From positions 410,048,169 through 410,112,168 of the forward strand of contig NC_057862.1 in NCBI RefSeq assembly GCF_019393635.1: DNA of 64,000 nt, read 5' to 3'. Position 1 is the first letter of the stretch. Every line of letters starts with the position of its first letter. The position numbers were made by a program, and so were the translations under genes. This document shows, piece by piece, positions 13,201-25,853 of the stretch. The DNA comes from Dromiciops gliroides (Eukaryota > Chordata > Mammalia > Microbiotheria > Microbiotheriidae). Below the pieces are notes generated by a model. That model saw only the letters and a list, made by a program, of their open reading frames with translations. It was not told the origin of the DNA and ran no database searches.

Positions 13201-16200
13201 TCATCTTGCATATCAAATCAATTCAACAATTGTTATTAAGCAACCATTATGTTCAAGGCTCTGAGAGGGGTGCTGGGATTAAAGAAAAAAAAGAAAGAAA
13301 AAAAGCACAGCTTGAACATAAACAAAACACTCATTGATTCACTCTCTTTTCTTCTCCCTAGCCACCTTTTAGAAATAGCTTAACCTGACATTTGGTTCCT
13401 GAATAGAAGATAGGCCTTACATAAAAAATCTATTCTTAACTGACCCTCTATTAGCCTCCTCTTAATAAGATGAGGTCCATCATGTGGCATTTCATCAAAC
13501 AGAATAAAAACAAAGGAATACATGAAATATAACTGTAGTGTTTTATTCTCTTTAGGATCCTTCAAGACAAAAAATTTTCTCGGAAATTTTAGCTTATTGC
13601 AAATTAAAAAAAAGAAAAAAGGCTGGGGGAAGACTAGGTCTCCTTATTTTGCCCAGGCTAGAAGTACAGGGGTTAGTGACAGGCCCCATCCTACTAGTGA
13701 TTGGTCTAGGAGCTTTGATTTGTTCTGGATCCCTCCTCCTGGTGACCCCCACTCCCGGGTGGCTCATCAAATTAATACCTTTCTTGGTTCTGACACCCAA
13801 TCGGCATAGCCCACTATATCTTAGCCATAGCCTGATTATAGTAGGGATTACAGGCTTGTGCCACCATGCTCAGCCTCTATTAAATTCAGAAAAACATGAA
13901 ACTCTTTACAAGGCTGAAGAATATTTTTAAAAGGAGTAAGGCAAAGGCAGAGGTAGAAGTAGAAGGATGAAGGGTAATGAACAGAGAAGAATTTCAGAGT
14001 TCAAAATCCTGAAGGCAGCACAGTTATAAGTGGTATAGACAAATGGAGTGAATCTTAAAAGAACAAAAGTTGATGAGTGATAGTGGCTGCATGAGATTTT
14101 GGAAATGGCCATGAGATGGTAATGGTATGTCTCCTGCTAGGTAAACAGGCAGAAGATGGAGGCCAAGGATGCAGTGAGGGCCAGAAGATAAAAAGAAGTC
14201 CAAGATGAAAGGAAGCTATTAAAAATTAAACATGGCTCTTAGAGGCACAATAGAATGGGAGTGCATAGCATCCTTGGAACCACTTTGGGGTGGCTGAACA
14301 GGAGGGAGAGGGCAATGACAACAGGGGAAGGAGGTCTTCCTTCAACTTGGCAGTCAGAGACTCTAAATAACAATTTTTTTGGATAAAGTTTGACCTTATC
14401 TGGCTCCAACCTATATTTCTAGGCTTTCACTTTATTCCTCTTCTCACCCTCTAGGTTCTTGCCAGATTGGCCAAGTTGTGGTTTCTCATCCACAACATTC
14501 TGTCTCCTATACATTTGTACAGGCTGTGCCCCTCCCTTTCCCTTCTTCCCCCCTGGATTGCTCTTCTTTATTTCCACCTCTTAGACTATTGAGCTCAGCT
14601 CAAACCCTACCCACCTTTACAAGGTAGTGTTTTGTAAAGTGCTTAGTAGGTACTTTAAGGAAAATGCTTATTTCCTTCCTTCTTTCCTTGTTAGTTCTCC
14701 CCTCAATATCAGTTTGTTATTATTCTTGTATGTATGTATATATATATATATATATTTTTTTTTAAATTTACTTATCTATGTCCATATTGTATGGAATGTA
14801 AGTAAAGGAGCTCCTTGAGGGATAGAACTGTTTCATTTCAGTGTTTGTATCCTTGGCATTTTGTATTTAGCATACAGCAGGTGCTTACTATATGCTTATT
14901 GAGCTGAATTGAATTGCTGTTACCCTAATGGTATGGTTCATGGAGGGATCAGCTGATTTCATAAAAATTTAATTTAAATATTTTACTTTTTTCCAATTAC
15001 ATGTAAAAACAATTTTAACATTCTTTTTTCAAATTTTGAGTTCCAAATTAGCTCCCTCTCTCCCCTCTCTCCCTCATTGAGAAGGCAAGCAATTTGGGGC
15101 AGCTAGGTGGCGCAGTGGATAAAGCACCGGCCCTGGAGTCAGGAGTACCTGAGTTCAAATCCAGCCTCAGACACTTAACACTTACTAGCTGTGTGACCCT
15201 GGGCAAGTCACTTAACCCCAATTGCCTCACTAAAAAAAAAAAAAAAGAGAAGGCAAGCAATTTGACATAGGCTATACATGTGTAGTTATGAAAAACATAT
15301 TTCAGTGTAAGTCATGCTGCAAAAGAAAACACAGACAAAAAACCCAAGAAAAATAAAATTAAGAAAAAGTATCTTCGATTTGCTCTCAAGGCTCCACCAG
15401 TTCTTTTTTTTTTTTTTTGCAGGGCAATGGGGGTTAAGTGACTTGCCCAGGATCACACAGCTAGTAAGTGTCAAGTGTCTGAGGCTGGATTTGAACTCAG
15501 GTACTCCTGAATCCAGGGCCAACGCTTTTAACCACTGCGCCATCTAGCTGCCCCCTCCACCAGTTCTTAAACTGAAGATGGATAGCACCTTTCATCATAA
15601 GCCCTTCAACATGGTCTTGGATCATTTTATTGTTGAGAATAACTAAGTTATTCACAGTAGATCATCATACAATCTTGCTTTTACCTTGTACAATGTTCTC
15701 CTGGTTCTGTTCATTTCACTTTGCATCAGTTCATGTAAGTCTTTCCAGGTTTTTCTGAGAGCATCATGTTCATCATTTCTTATAGTTGTTAAGGGCTAAA
15801 ATTCTAGCTAGTCTGTCTAAAATATCTAATGAGTGGTCGCCAATAAATTATAAGCTTTAGCAAGAGTTAGACTTTAAAGCATTTATTAAGGAAAATAAGA
15901 ACTTGGTAAAGAGAGAAAAAGGCCTACATTCATCTATCTATTAAAGGGAGAGCGTATTTCTAGCTCCCTTCTCCACCCGCGTCCTCAGGAAAGAGCGCAA
16001 GTCAGAGCGCCAGGCTCCCCCTTCCTCCTCCCACCAGCAAATGTCACTTCCTGACACCAAAGAAACAATGCATGGTCTTGCCCTCAGAGACATTCACCTC
16101 ATGGCACAGCTTTTCTACAGTAAGTCTCCAGCAGGTGGTGTCACTCCAATCGTTACATAGTACAATAGTATTCCATCACAATCATATACAACGACTTATT

Positions 16201-19200
16201 CAGCCCTCCATAAGACTTTGGGAGAATGTATGAACAAAGCAGCTATGGGTGGCAGACACCTATTTTCATATACAAATATACAGTATAATTACCACAGTTT
16301 GTTTCTATTATAGTTGTTTGGATTAAGTGTGTTTCCAAATCACTTTATAGGAAGATGGGAGGGAGATAGCAAACCTAGGGGAGGCAGTTCAGTTTAATTC
16401 ATTCTTCATTCATCATAAATTGAGAGTCTGCAATGTGCAAAGGGAATTATGAGGAATAGAGATCTATAAGACATGGTCCCAGTCTTCAAGGAATTTATGA
16501 GCTACTTGAAGAGATAAGATACGTGTGCTTGAAAAAATAACAACTCATAAGATAATTCTTTCCTCCCTCAATCTACAAAGGCTACATACTAATTTCTTGA
16601 AAGTCTTGCCATATAATTTCCATGTTCAAAATTCATTGGTGGCTCCCCATTGCCACAGAATAAAATACAAATTTCATAAATTAAGGCTTTCCATAATCTG
16701 GCTCCCACTTAAACATTCCAGGCTTATTTTATGATTGATTCACCCTCTCATTCAGTTCATGTTTTAGCTAAAGTGTACTACTGGGTTTTCTGTTCCCTGG
16801 TCTTATCTGTACTATCCAACTTCTCCCCAAGCCTAGAATATACTCCCTACTTATCTTCACACGTTGTACTCTTTTTTTTTTTTTTTTTGGTGTGACAATG
16901 AGGGTTAAGTGACTTGCCCAGAGTCACACAGCTAGTAAGTGTCAAGTCAAGTGTCTGAGGTCGGATTTGAACTCAGGTCCTTCTGAGTGTAGGGCTGGTG
17001 TTTTGTCCACTGTGCCACCTAGCTGCCCCTTTGTGTTCTACTCTTAATGATTGAAATCCCAAACCCAACATGTTTAAAATGCAACTGATCATCTTTCTGG
17101 ACTACCCTTCAACTGACTGGTTTTTCAAACTTCCCTTTTATTTATTTATTTTTTTTGGTCCCATTTGGTTTTATTTTATTTTCAGTTCCAGATTCTCTCC
17201 TTCCTCCTACCCCTACAAAAGCTATTAGAAATATGAAGTGATGCAGTACTAATTTCCACATACACTATGTTCTGGGAAGAAAAAAAAACAAGAAAAAGAG
17301 AGGAAATATGCTTCAATCTGTTCTCCATCTGGAGGTGGACAGTATTTTTCTTCCTAAGTCCTTTGTTTTTGTTTTTTTTTAGTGAGGCAACTGGGGTTAA
17401 GTGACTTGCCCAGGGTCACACAGCTAGTAAGTGTTAAGTGTCTGAGGCCGGATTTAAACTCAGGTACTCTTGATTCCAGGGCCGTTGCTCTATCCACTGT
17501 GCCACCTAGCTGCCCCCTAAGTCCTTTGGAATGGTTGTCGGTCATTGGGTTAATCAGTTACTAAGTCTTTCACAGTTAATTATCTTTTTTTTCTTTTTGG
17601 GGGGCAATGAGGATTAAGTGACTTGCCCAGGGCCACACAGCTAGTAAGTGTCAAGTGTCTGAGGCTGGATTTGAACTCAGGTCCTCCTGAATCCAGGGCT
17701 GGTGCTCTATCCACTGTGCCCTCTAGCTGCCCCCTCACAGTTAATTATCTTTACAATACTGTTATTACTATGTAAATTGTTCTGTTTGTCCCACTTTGTA
17801 CCACTGCATATGTCTTTCCAGAATTTTCTAAAACCAACCCATTCATTATTTCTTATAGCACATTAGTATTCCATCACATTCATATACTATAACTTGTTCA
17901 GCTATTCCCCAAATAATGGCCATCTCTTCAGTTTTTAGTTCTTTGCTACCACAAAAAGAACTGTTATAAATACTTTTTGTCTATATGGACACTTTTGCTT
18001 TTTCTTTGATCTTTTTGGAGATATTTGGAGTATAGTTGTAGTATTGCTGGGTCATGGGGTATACATAATTTAATAGCTTTTGGGGTGTAATTTTAAATTG
18101 CTCTCTAGAATTGTTGGGCTAGATCACAGCTCCACCAACAGTGCATTAGTGTATCTATTTTCCCACATCCCTTCTAGCATTTGTTATTTTCCTTTTCTTT
18201 CCCCATAGCCAATTTGATGGATGTGATGTTTTACTTCAGAGTTGTTTCAATGTGCATTTCCCTCATTAGTGATTTAGAGCATTTTTTTCATGTGACTGTT
18301 GATAATTTGTATTTCTTCCTCTGAAAACTTCCTGTTTAAATCCCTTGAGCATTTATTAATTGGGGGAATGACTTTATTCTTATAAATTTGACTCAGTTCC
18401 CTATATATTTGAGAAATGAAACCTTTATCAAAGAGACTTACTGCAAAGATCCCTCCCTCCAGTTTTCTGCTTTTCTTCAAATTTTAGTTGCGTTTTGTTT
18501 GTGCAAAAACCTTAATTTTATGTAATCAAAATAATCCATTTTACCTCCTATAAACTTCTCTTTTTTTTTTTTTTGTGAGGCAATTGGGGTTAAGTGACTT
18601 GCCCAGGGTCACACAGCCAGTAAGTGTTAAGTGTCTGAGGCCGGATTTGAACTCAGGTTCTCTTGACTCCAGGGTCAGTGCTCTATCCACTGTGCCATCT
18701 AGCTGCCCCTCCTATAAACTTCTCTATCTCTTATTTGGTCAGGAACTCTTCCCCTATGCAAGATCTGAGAGATAATTTCTTCTACGCTCCACTAATCTGC
18801 ATATGTATGATCCTTTATATCTAAATCAAGTACCCATTTTGAGTTTATTTTGGTATATGGTGTGAGATGTTGGTCTTTGCTCATTTTCTGCCAGACTACT
18901 TTTCAGTTCTCTCAGTAGTTTTTGTCAAATAGTGAATTCTTGACCCAGGAGCTCAGGACTTTGGGTTTATCAAATACTAACTTACTGTTCTCACTTGCTT
19001 TGTATACTTAATCTGTTCCATTGATCAACTACTCTTTTATCCAGTATCGAATGGTTTTGATGATTGCAACTTTGTAATATAGTTTGAAATCTGATAATTG
19101 ATTCTCTTCATATCCTTGACCTTTTGTTCCTCAAAATAAATTTTGTTATTTTTTTACTACCTCTATAAAGAAATTCCTTGATGGTTTTATTGGCGTGTCA

Positions 19201-20158
19201 CTGAATAAGTAAATTAATTTAGGTAGCATTGTCATTTTTTATTATATTGGCTCAGTCTATCCATGAGCAATTAATATTTCTCCAATTATTTAGATGTATC
19301 TTTATTTGTGTGAAGTGTTTTGTAATTGTGTTCCTATAGTTCCTATGTACTTGGTGTTGGTGACTCTCAAAGTATTTTAAACTGTCTGTAGTTATTTTCA
19401 TAGAATTTTTTTTTCTCTCTTCCTGCTGAGGTTTACTGGCAATATTTTTTTTTGTTTGTTTTTTTTGTTTTTTTTGGAGGGCAATGGGGCTTAAGTGACT
19501 TGCCCAGGGTCACACAGCTAGTAAGTGTCAAGTGTCTGAGGCCGGATTTGAACTCAGATCCTCCTGAATCCAGGGCCGGTGCTTTATCCACTGCGCCACC
19601 TAGCCGCCCCTACTGGCAATATTTTAAATTGCTGATGATTTGTGTGAGTTAGCTGTTTCAACCAGTTTTTTGGTTCACTCTCTCAGATTTTCTAAATTAA
19701 TCATCATATCATCTGCAAAAAGTGATAGTTTTGTTTCCTTTTTGCCTGTACTTATTCCTTTGATTTCTTTTTCTTCTGTTATTGCTATAGCAAGACTTTA
19801 TAGTACAATATTGAATAATAATGGTAATAATGGACATCCTTGCTTTACCCTTGATCTTATTGGAAAGGCTTCTGGTTCATCCCCATTACATATAATGCTT
19901 GCAAAACTTCCTTATTTTGTGCAGAGCACCATTATTGTTCTAGTTCCCCCAGGTTTGTAAATCTCCTCTTCTCCTCTCCCTCACCCCTCCCTTCCCTTGT
20001 CCATCCATATCCAATCATTTGCCGCATCTCTCATATCCATTTCCTTCTACCCATTCTTATCACCTTAGTCCAGATAATCTTCCTTTCTCACTTGGACTAT
20101 TGCAATGGACTCCTAATTAGAATTCTCCTCTTCTAGTTTCTCCTCTTTCCAACCTATC

Positions 20159-20196
<38 letters not shown>

Positions 20197-23100
20197 TTTT
20201 GTTTTGGTGAGGCAATTGGGGTTAAGTGACTTGCCCAGGGTCACACAGCTAGTAAGTGTTAAGTGTCTAAGGTTGGATTTGAACTGAGGTCCTCCTGACT
20301 CCAGGGCCAGTGCTCTATCCACTGCACCACCTAGCTGCCCCCCAACCTATCTTTTAAACAGCTGCCAAACTATCTTCCTAAAGCACAGGTCTGACCATAT
20401 AAGTTCTGTACTCAAAAATCTTGCCTCTAAGATCAAATGAAATCTACTCAGCTTAGCACTTAAGTGGTTTTTCACAACCTGGCTCCAGCTCTCTTTTTCA
20501 GACATTTTACATTCTTCCTCTTCATGGAACTTTATAGCTAAACTGGTTTTTCCCCAGATTCAGCATTCTATCTCCTGTGTTTCACATGGGGGCTGTTTTA
20601 GTCCATCTCCCTGACTTTAGGCCTGTCTACAGTCAATCTGTACTAGATAGTCAAGGGCCTCTTCTTTTTTATTCTATTAAATTTATTGACATCTTTAGTT
20701 TTTGTATCACCTTCATTTCCTAAAATATCTTTCTTCCCTCCGCAATCCAATAAGCCATCCCTTGTAACAAAATATTAAAGAACTGCTTGACAAAAGTATG
20801 CAAAACACCAGCCTTCATCCACACCCAAAGTCCCTCTTTTGTATCAAGTGTTGTTCAGTTATTTCAGACTCTTTGTGATCCTATTTGGGGTTTTTTTGGC
20901 AAAGATACTGTAGTGGTTTGCCATTTCCTTCTCCAGTATGTCCCCATTTTACAGACTAGGAACTGAGGCAAATAGGAGTTAAGTAATTTACCCAAGGCCA
21001 CACAGCTAGTGTCTGAGGCCAGATTTGAACTCAGATCTTTTCAGCTCTAGGCCAGTGACCTATCCACTATGCCACATTGCACCACTTTGTGTCAAGGAAG
21101 AGACTTTCAAAGACCACTGGGTATGTGATATCAGAGCCCACTGAGTTTTCTCACAGTCTTCCTGTAAGAGAAAACTTGAATCCCTCAGGCTGAGTCCATT
21201 TTATCTGAACCCTTTGTTGGGATACCTGTGTGGGGGCCAAATTTAATATATGGAGAGTTAATTGGGTGGCTCACCAAAATATTGGGGTCCCATAAATAAT
21301 GAGGGACCTCTAGGTTCAAAACTCCCTCCCCAAAGAACTGTCTTTTTAGATATTTCTCCCATACCAATAAGAAAGGAGCCTAACAGCCTCTGTTCCACAA
21401 ATGAATCAGGTTTTTTTAAGGAGAATAAAGTAAACAGCAAAGGTGAAATTGATAAAATCAAAGACAAGGGAATAGGGGAAAAGAAATATGGATAATCCTC
21501 CTAGCTCTAACCTAGGTCTATACAAAAGAGCAGAGTTTGTATTTTAACTCACCACCTGGGGCTTGTAGCTTCAATGGAAAGAACAGCTTACATCCAGGCC
21601 TGAAGGATTCTTCTGCCACTGCTGCTGCTGCTCACACCACCGGGAAGAAAAATCACTCTGGAAGAGCAGTGAGCTCCCCTCAGTCAGCGTTTAATCTTCT
21701 TCCCCCAAAAGGGGAGGTCCTTCAAAAACTGCCTATGGAGAGTGGTTTCTCCTTCTGACCTCAGCAGTATACATCACTTCTGGGCAGGCCAGGTATAGTC
21801 TCTCCCAATGAGTCAGCCAAATTCCAATAATCTTAGCATACCTGGGGACCCTGGCAGTGGTTCAACAGAATAAGGAGAGGAATGTGTCAAGAGTAATTAC
21901 AAAAATATCTTAAATTATCATTAGAATTTTTATAGATGGCTTCTTAGTAAAAATAATAATCTAAATAGAATCCATTTCACATGTGACTATTAAATCATAG
22001 CACAGTAAATGAAGGATAGAGTGAGTTGCCTCCCCAGAGCATATTTCCATGCAGCTATTGCATTAAAATCCAGTCTCAGACATTTACAAGCTGTGTGATT
22101 CTGGGCAGATCACATAATGCTGTTTGCCTCAGTTTCCTCATCTGTCAAATGAGCTGGAGAAGGAAGTGGCAAAGCACGCCAGTATCCTTGCCAAAAAAAT
22201 CCCAAATGGGATCACAAAAAGTCAGACACCAATGAAATGACTGAACAACAACAACAACATCATTGGTGATGAGGCAGTGGGTTCCAAGAAATGTTCACCC
22301 AGCATTGGAGTGGGAAGGACCAGCTTGCAAGGGTAACCTAGGCAACCAGATTCCAGGGCCCGAAAGCCAGGCCTATCTCTGTGGGTTCTGGAAGGCATTC
22401 TTTGCCTCTTGCATCTGTCTCCTTAGCTGCTGAGTCTCTTAGTTAGCACAGATCTGACTTGTTTAATTAAGAGATGAGCCTGAGCAGTGGTCTCTTCCCT
22501 AGTTATAGATAGATAGCTATAAACCTGGTATTATTAGAAAGTCCTAGTCCTCAGAGGTTAGGAGATACTGGCCAAGCAGAGAGTGCTTAACTCTGGGTCT
22601 TGGATGTTTGCCTTCAACAAGAAAATGTGGAGCTACAAGGGAGTCAGGCAGAGAAGGTGAATGACTTACTTAGCACATCACGTAAGTCATCATGAAGTAG
22701 ATGAGTGAAGAATCCAACTCAGGTCCTCCAATTTCAGGTTTTCTCTCTTCCAAGAAGTCTTCTCTAAATGATACCACCAATCCCAAGGGCTGCAAAGCCC
22801 CTCAGCACTTTAAACAGTTTTAACCAATTGGAGGAACATTAAAAATAAAAACTGAATGCTATGAAATGATAACAATAAAGTTAGGCCCCAAAGAAGACCT
22901 ATGAGAATGTGTCTCCCCTGCTTCTTTACAGAGGTAGGGTACTACAGATGTGGAATGCTGCATACAATGTCAAACCTTTTCAGTGTGTTGGTCATTATTC
23001 ATTTTTCTTTCTTTTTGTCATAGTAGATAGCTCTCTTGAAAGGGAAGAGGGTGGGATATACTGGGAAATGTAGCTGATATAAAAACAGAAAAATGCCAAT

Positions 23101-25806
23101 AAAATTTTATTTTAAAGAGTTTTCACATTAATGATTTACTGCTTGTTTATTTAATTTATTTATTTTTTTGTGGGCAATGAGGATTAAGTGACTTGCCCAG
23201 GGTCACACAGCTAGCAAGTGTCAAGTGTCTGAGGCCGCATTTGAACTCAGGTCCTCCTGAATCCAGGGCCGGTGCTCTATCCACTGTGCCACGTAGCCGC
23301 CCCCACTGCTTGTTTATTTTAAGTGGCATCTCTTTTGTCTCTCCCTAAGAGCAGGGACTATGATTTTACCATTTCCTTTGTGTCTCTCCCATAGTATATC
23401 CTCCAGCTCTGTATCCCCAGCCTCAGTGTGTGACCAAGTAGGTAAGGGGATGAGGGAGGGAGAATATCTTATCTCCTCCAGGTTACAAAGGGTTCATTCA
23501 CACAGTGGCATCAAGCCAGTATGGTTGCCAGAGGAGTCTAGTAATCAGCTCAATCCAGAGATCCCTAGAACCAATTTTACCCTTGGCTCTCTTTCGTCTC
23601 TTCACTAACATTCCTCAGAGCTCTGATGTTTCCTTGGACTCTGGCTATAGGTACAAGCCCCGGGAGAAGCTGAAAGTGAACTTTGGCACCCCAGAATTCC
23701 TGGCCCCTGAAGTGGTGAACTATGATTTTGTCTCCTTTCCCACTGACATGTGGAGTGTGGGTGTTATCACGTACATGCTGTAAGTAACTCAGGTTGCCCA
23801 GGCAGTGGTGTAGCAATGATGAGGAAAACTGTAGGCTGGCTTTGGCTGTGCTTACTACTTGTTGATCTAACCCCTTTCATTCGCTGGGGAGAGAAAGTAG
23901 CTCTATGATGTGGTTGGGAGGGAATTGAAGGGTCCAGACTAAACATACTGGCCATGGACCTCCTTCTCTAGTTTGGAGAAGTTCTTGGCTCTCAATTCCA
24001 GGAAGGCTGTTTTTGTTTCGTCACAACTTGAGCCCTTTGGCCCCTTCCATGCATTGTGTGTACAGAGTGAAGGGGCCTAGGTGGAACTCAAGCCTAGAAG
24101 GGAACTGTGGCAGCTTGGATCAATTTCTTGTTTCTCTCTTTAGCATCCCACCATGTAAGCCTAGAGATGATGAATATTAAATTAATCAGGCTTCTGGGTG
24201 CCAGGGCATCTGTGGAGAGACAGGGTAGTATTTTACCTAGCCTGGTTGCTTCGCAGATATCTCCAGATATTTTTATTGGATGAAAGTATAGATAGTTAAT
24301 TGACGATCTGAGGTTTGGGCCCAAATTGCTTAATTGTGGTGGGAGCTAGAAAGGGGAAGAGGGAATAGTTTAAGTAAGACTGTTTCAAAACATGTTGCAA
24401 TACTTCTGGATCTATTCCTTCAACCTCCATCATGGCTCACAGCTTTCTGACCTAGAGATGCAATCAGGTGTTTTATTTTACCCTCTTTTATTCCTACTTA
24501 AAGCTTATTAGTTGCTTTTTTCCATCACGATGTGCTTTTCCATTTGTTGGTGGGCATTTATTTCCTCTTTAGGCTCAGTGGCTTGTCTCCATTTCTGGGG
24601 GAAACAGATGCAGAGACGATGAATTACATCGTGAACTGTAACTGGGATTTTGATGCTGATGCCTTTGAAGGGCTGTCAGAAGAGGCCAAAGATTTCATTT
24701 CTAGGCTCCTGGTTAAAGAGAAGAGGTATGTCTTGTTGGGAACAACCACGACCTCACCAAGTTGGGAGAATTCCTGGCTCAGGACACTGTGGTAAAGAAT
24801 GGGGGTTCATTTCAGAAACCTTGCCTTGGCTCTGTATGCTGTGCCAGGAGTAAAAGATCCCATCTTTCTATAGGATAGTTAAGTTTCCCTTCTGGTTCCT
24901 TAGTCCACACTTGAAAGCAAAGAGGGTACTGGCAAAAAGGACAAGAGAAAGAATCCAGAAACAATGTCTTCACAAAACGAAAATATTTTCTAAATGCATG
25001 AGATTGATAACTTAAGATACATGCAAATGCCTAAGCAGGAGGAATATTTGCAAATGGTTGCTATTTCCAAGTACTTACACATGCAAGTGTATTGCCAACA
25101 AGGAGGTTGAGAAACACTGGCTTGCCATAATTAGAATAAAGGCAAGAAAGGAGGAAAGCTTTATTCCTTGGTGAGGATGGGCTGCTTCCCTCCCCTTTCT
25201 CCCCACCTTTTTCTTTTTTTAAAAGCAATAGGAAGCTGCATGAAGTGAATGACATTAGTCATGAGTATAAAGTGAGAGGCAGCATGGCATGATAATGAGA
25301 GCTGGCCTCAAAGCCAAGAAGCAGAGATGTGCTGTGTCTTTTAAACTCTTCGGATTCTAGGCAATTAAGATTTTAAATTGTAGGGAATCTTGGCTTACAT
25401 TGATAAAGGGAATCCCTTCACCTGGGGAATTTCTAATAGCAATGAAATCTCAGATCCATTTCCTATCCCTATAAAATAAGATAGGGATGATAAGAATCAA
25501 AAGTATTTAATATACCAGCTAGTGAAGATCCAGAGTCTTGTTACTGACCGACCCTTTTCTAGCTCCATTATCAGGCTGGTTTTAGGCTGGTGAGTGGTAC
25601 AGAGGATAGAATGCTGGGATGAGGAAAACCTGAATTCAAGTCCTACTCCAGGTACTTATTGACTGTGCTACCCTGGGCAAGTCACTTGATCTGTTTCCTC
25701 TTTTGTAAAATGGGGATAATAGCACTTCTCTCAGGGCTGTGCTGAGGCTCAAACGAGATATATCAAGTACTTTGTAAACCTCAAAGGGCTGAGTGGATGC
25801 TAGTTA

Positions 25807-25853
<47 letters not shown>

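Larger units (their letters stand above)
14957..16360 (-). mobile_element. L1 3'-end fragment, antisense, hosting two SINEs and an LTR
   Basis: Reverse L1 tail: gttctgttcatttcactttg, catcagttcatgtaagtctt and agtattccatcacaatcata recur in the copies at 17.1, 35.5, 51.8 and 57.6 kb. The L1 is interrupted at 15096, 15401 and 15787. Confidence 0.7.
17125..19945 (-). mobile_element. Antisense L1, ORF2 C-terminal part and 3'UTR, with four SINE insertions
   Basis: On the minus strand, 18274-18480 encodes [18 protein letters not shown], a signature of the L1 ORF2 C terminus, and the rest follows the L1 3' half. SINEs interrupt it at 17369, 17588, 18558 and 19447. Frames are broken; it is inactive. 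Confidence 0.8.

Noticed and set aside
13594-13930. Overlapping frames at 13522-13930 as a small gene
   Set aside because: They are translations of the 7SL pseudogene and its flanks.
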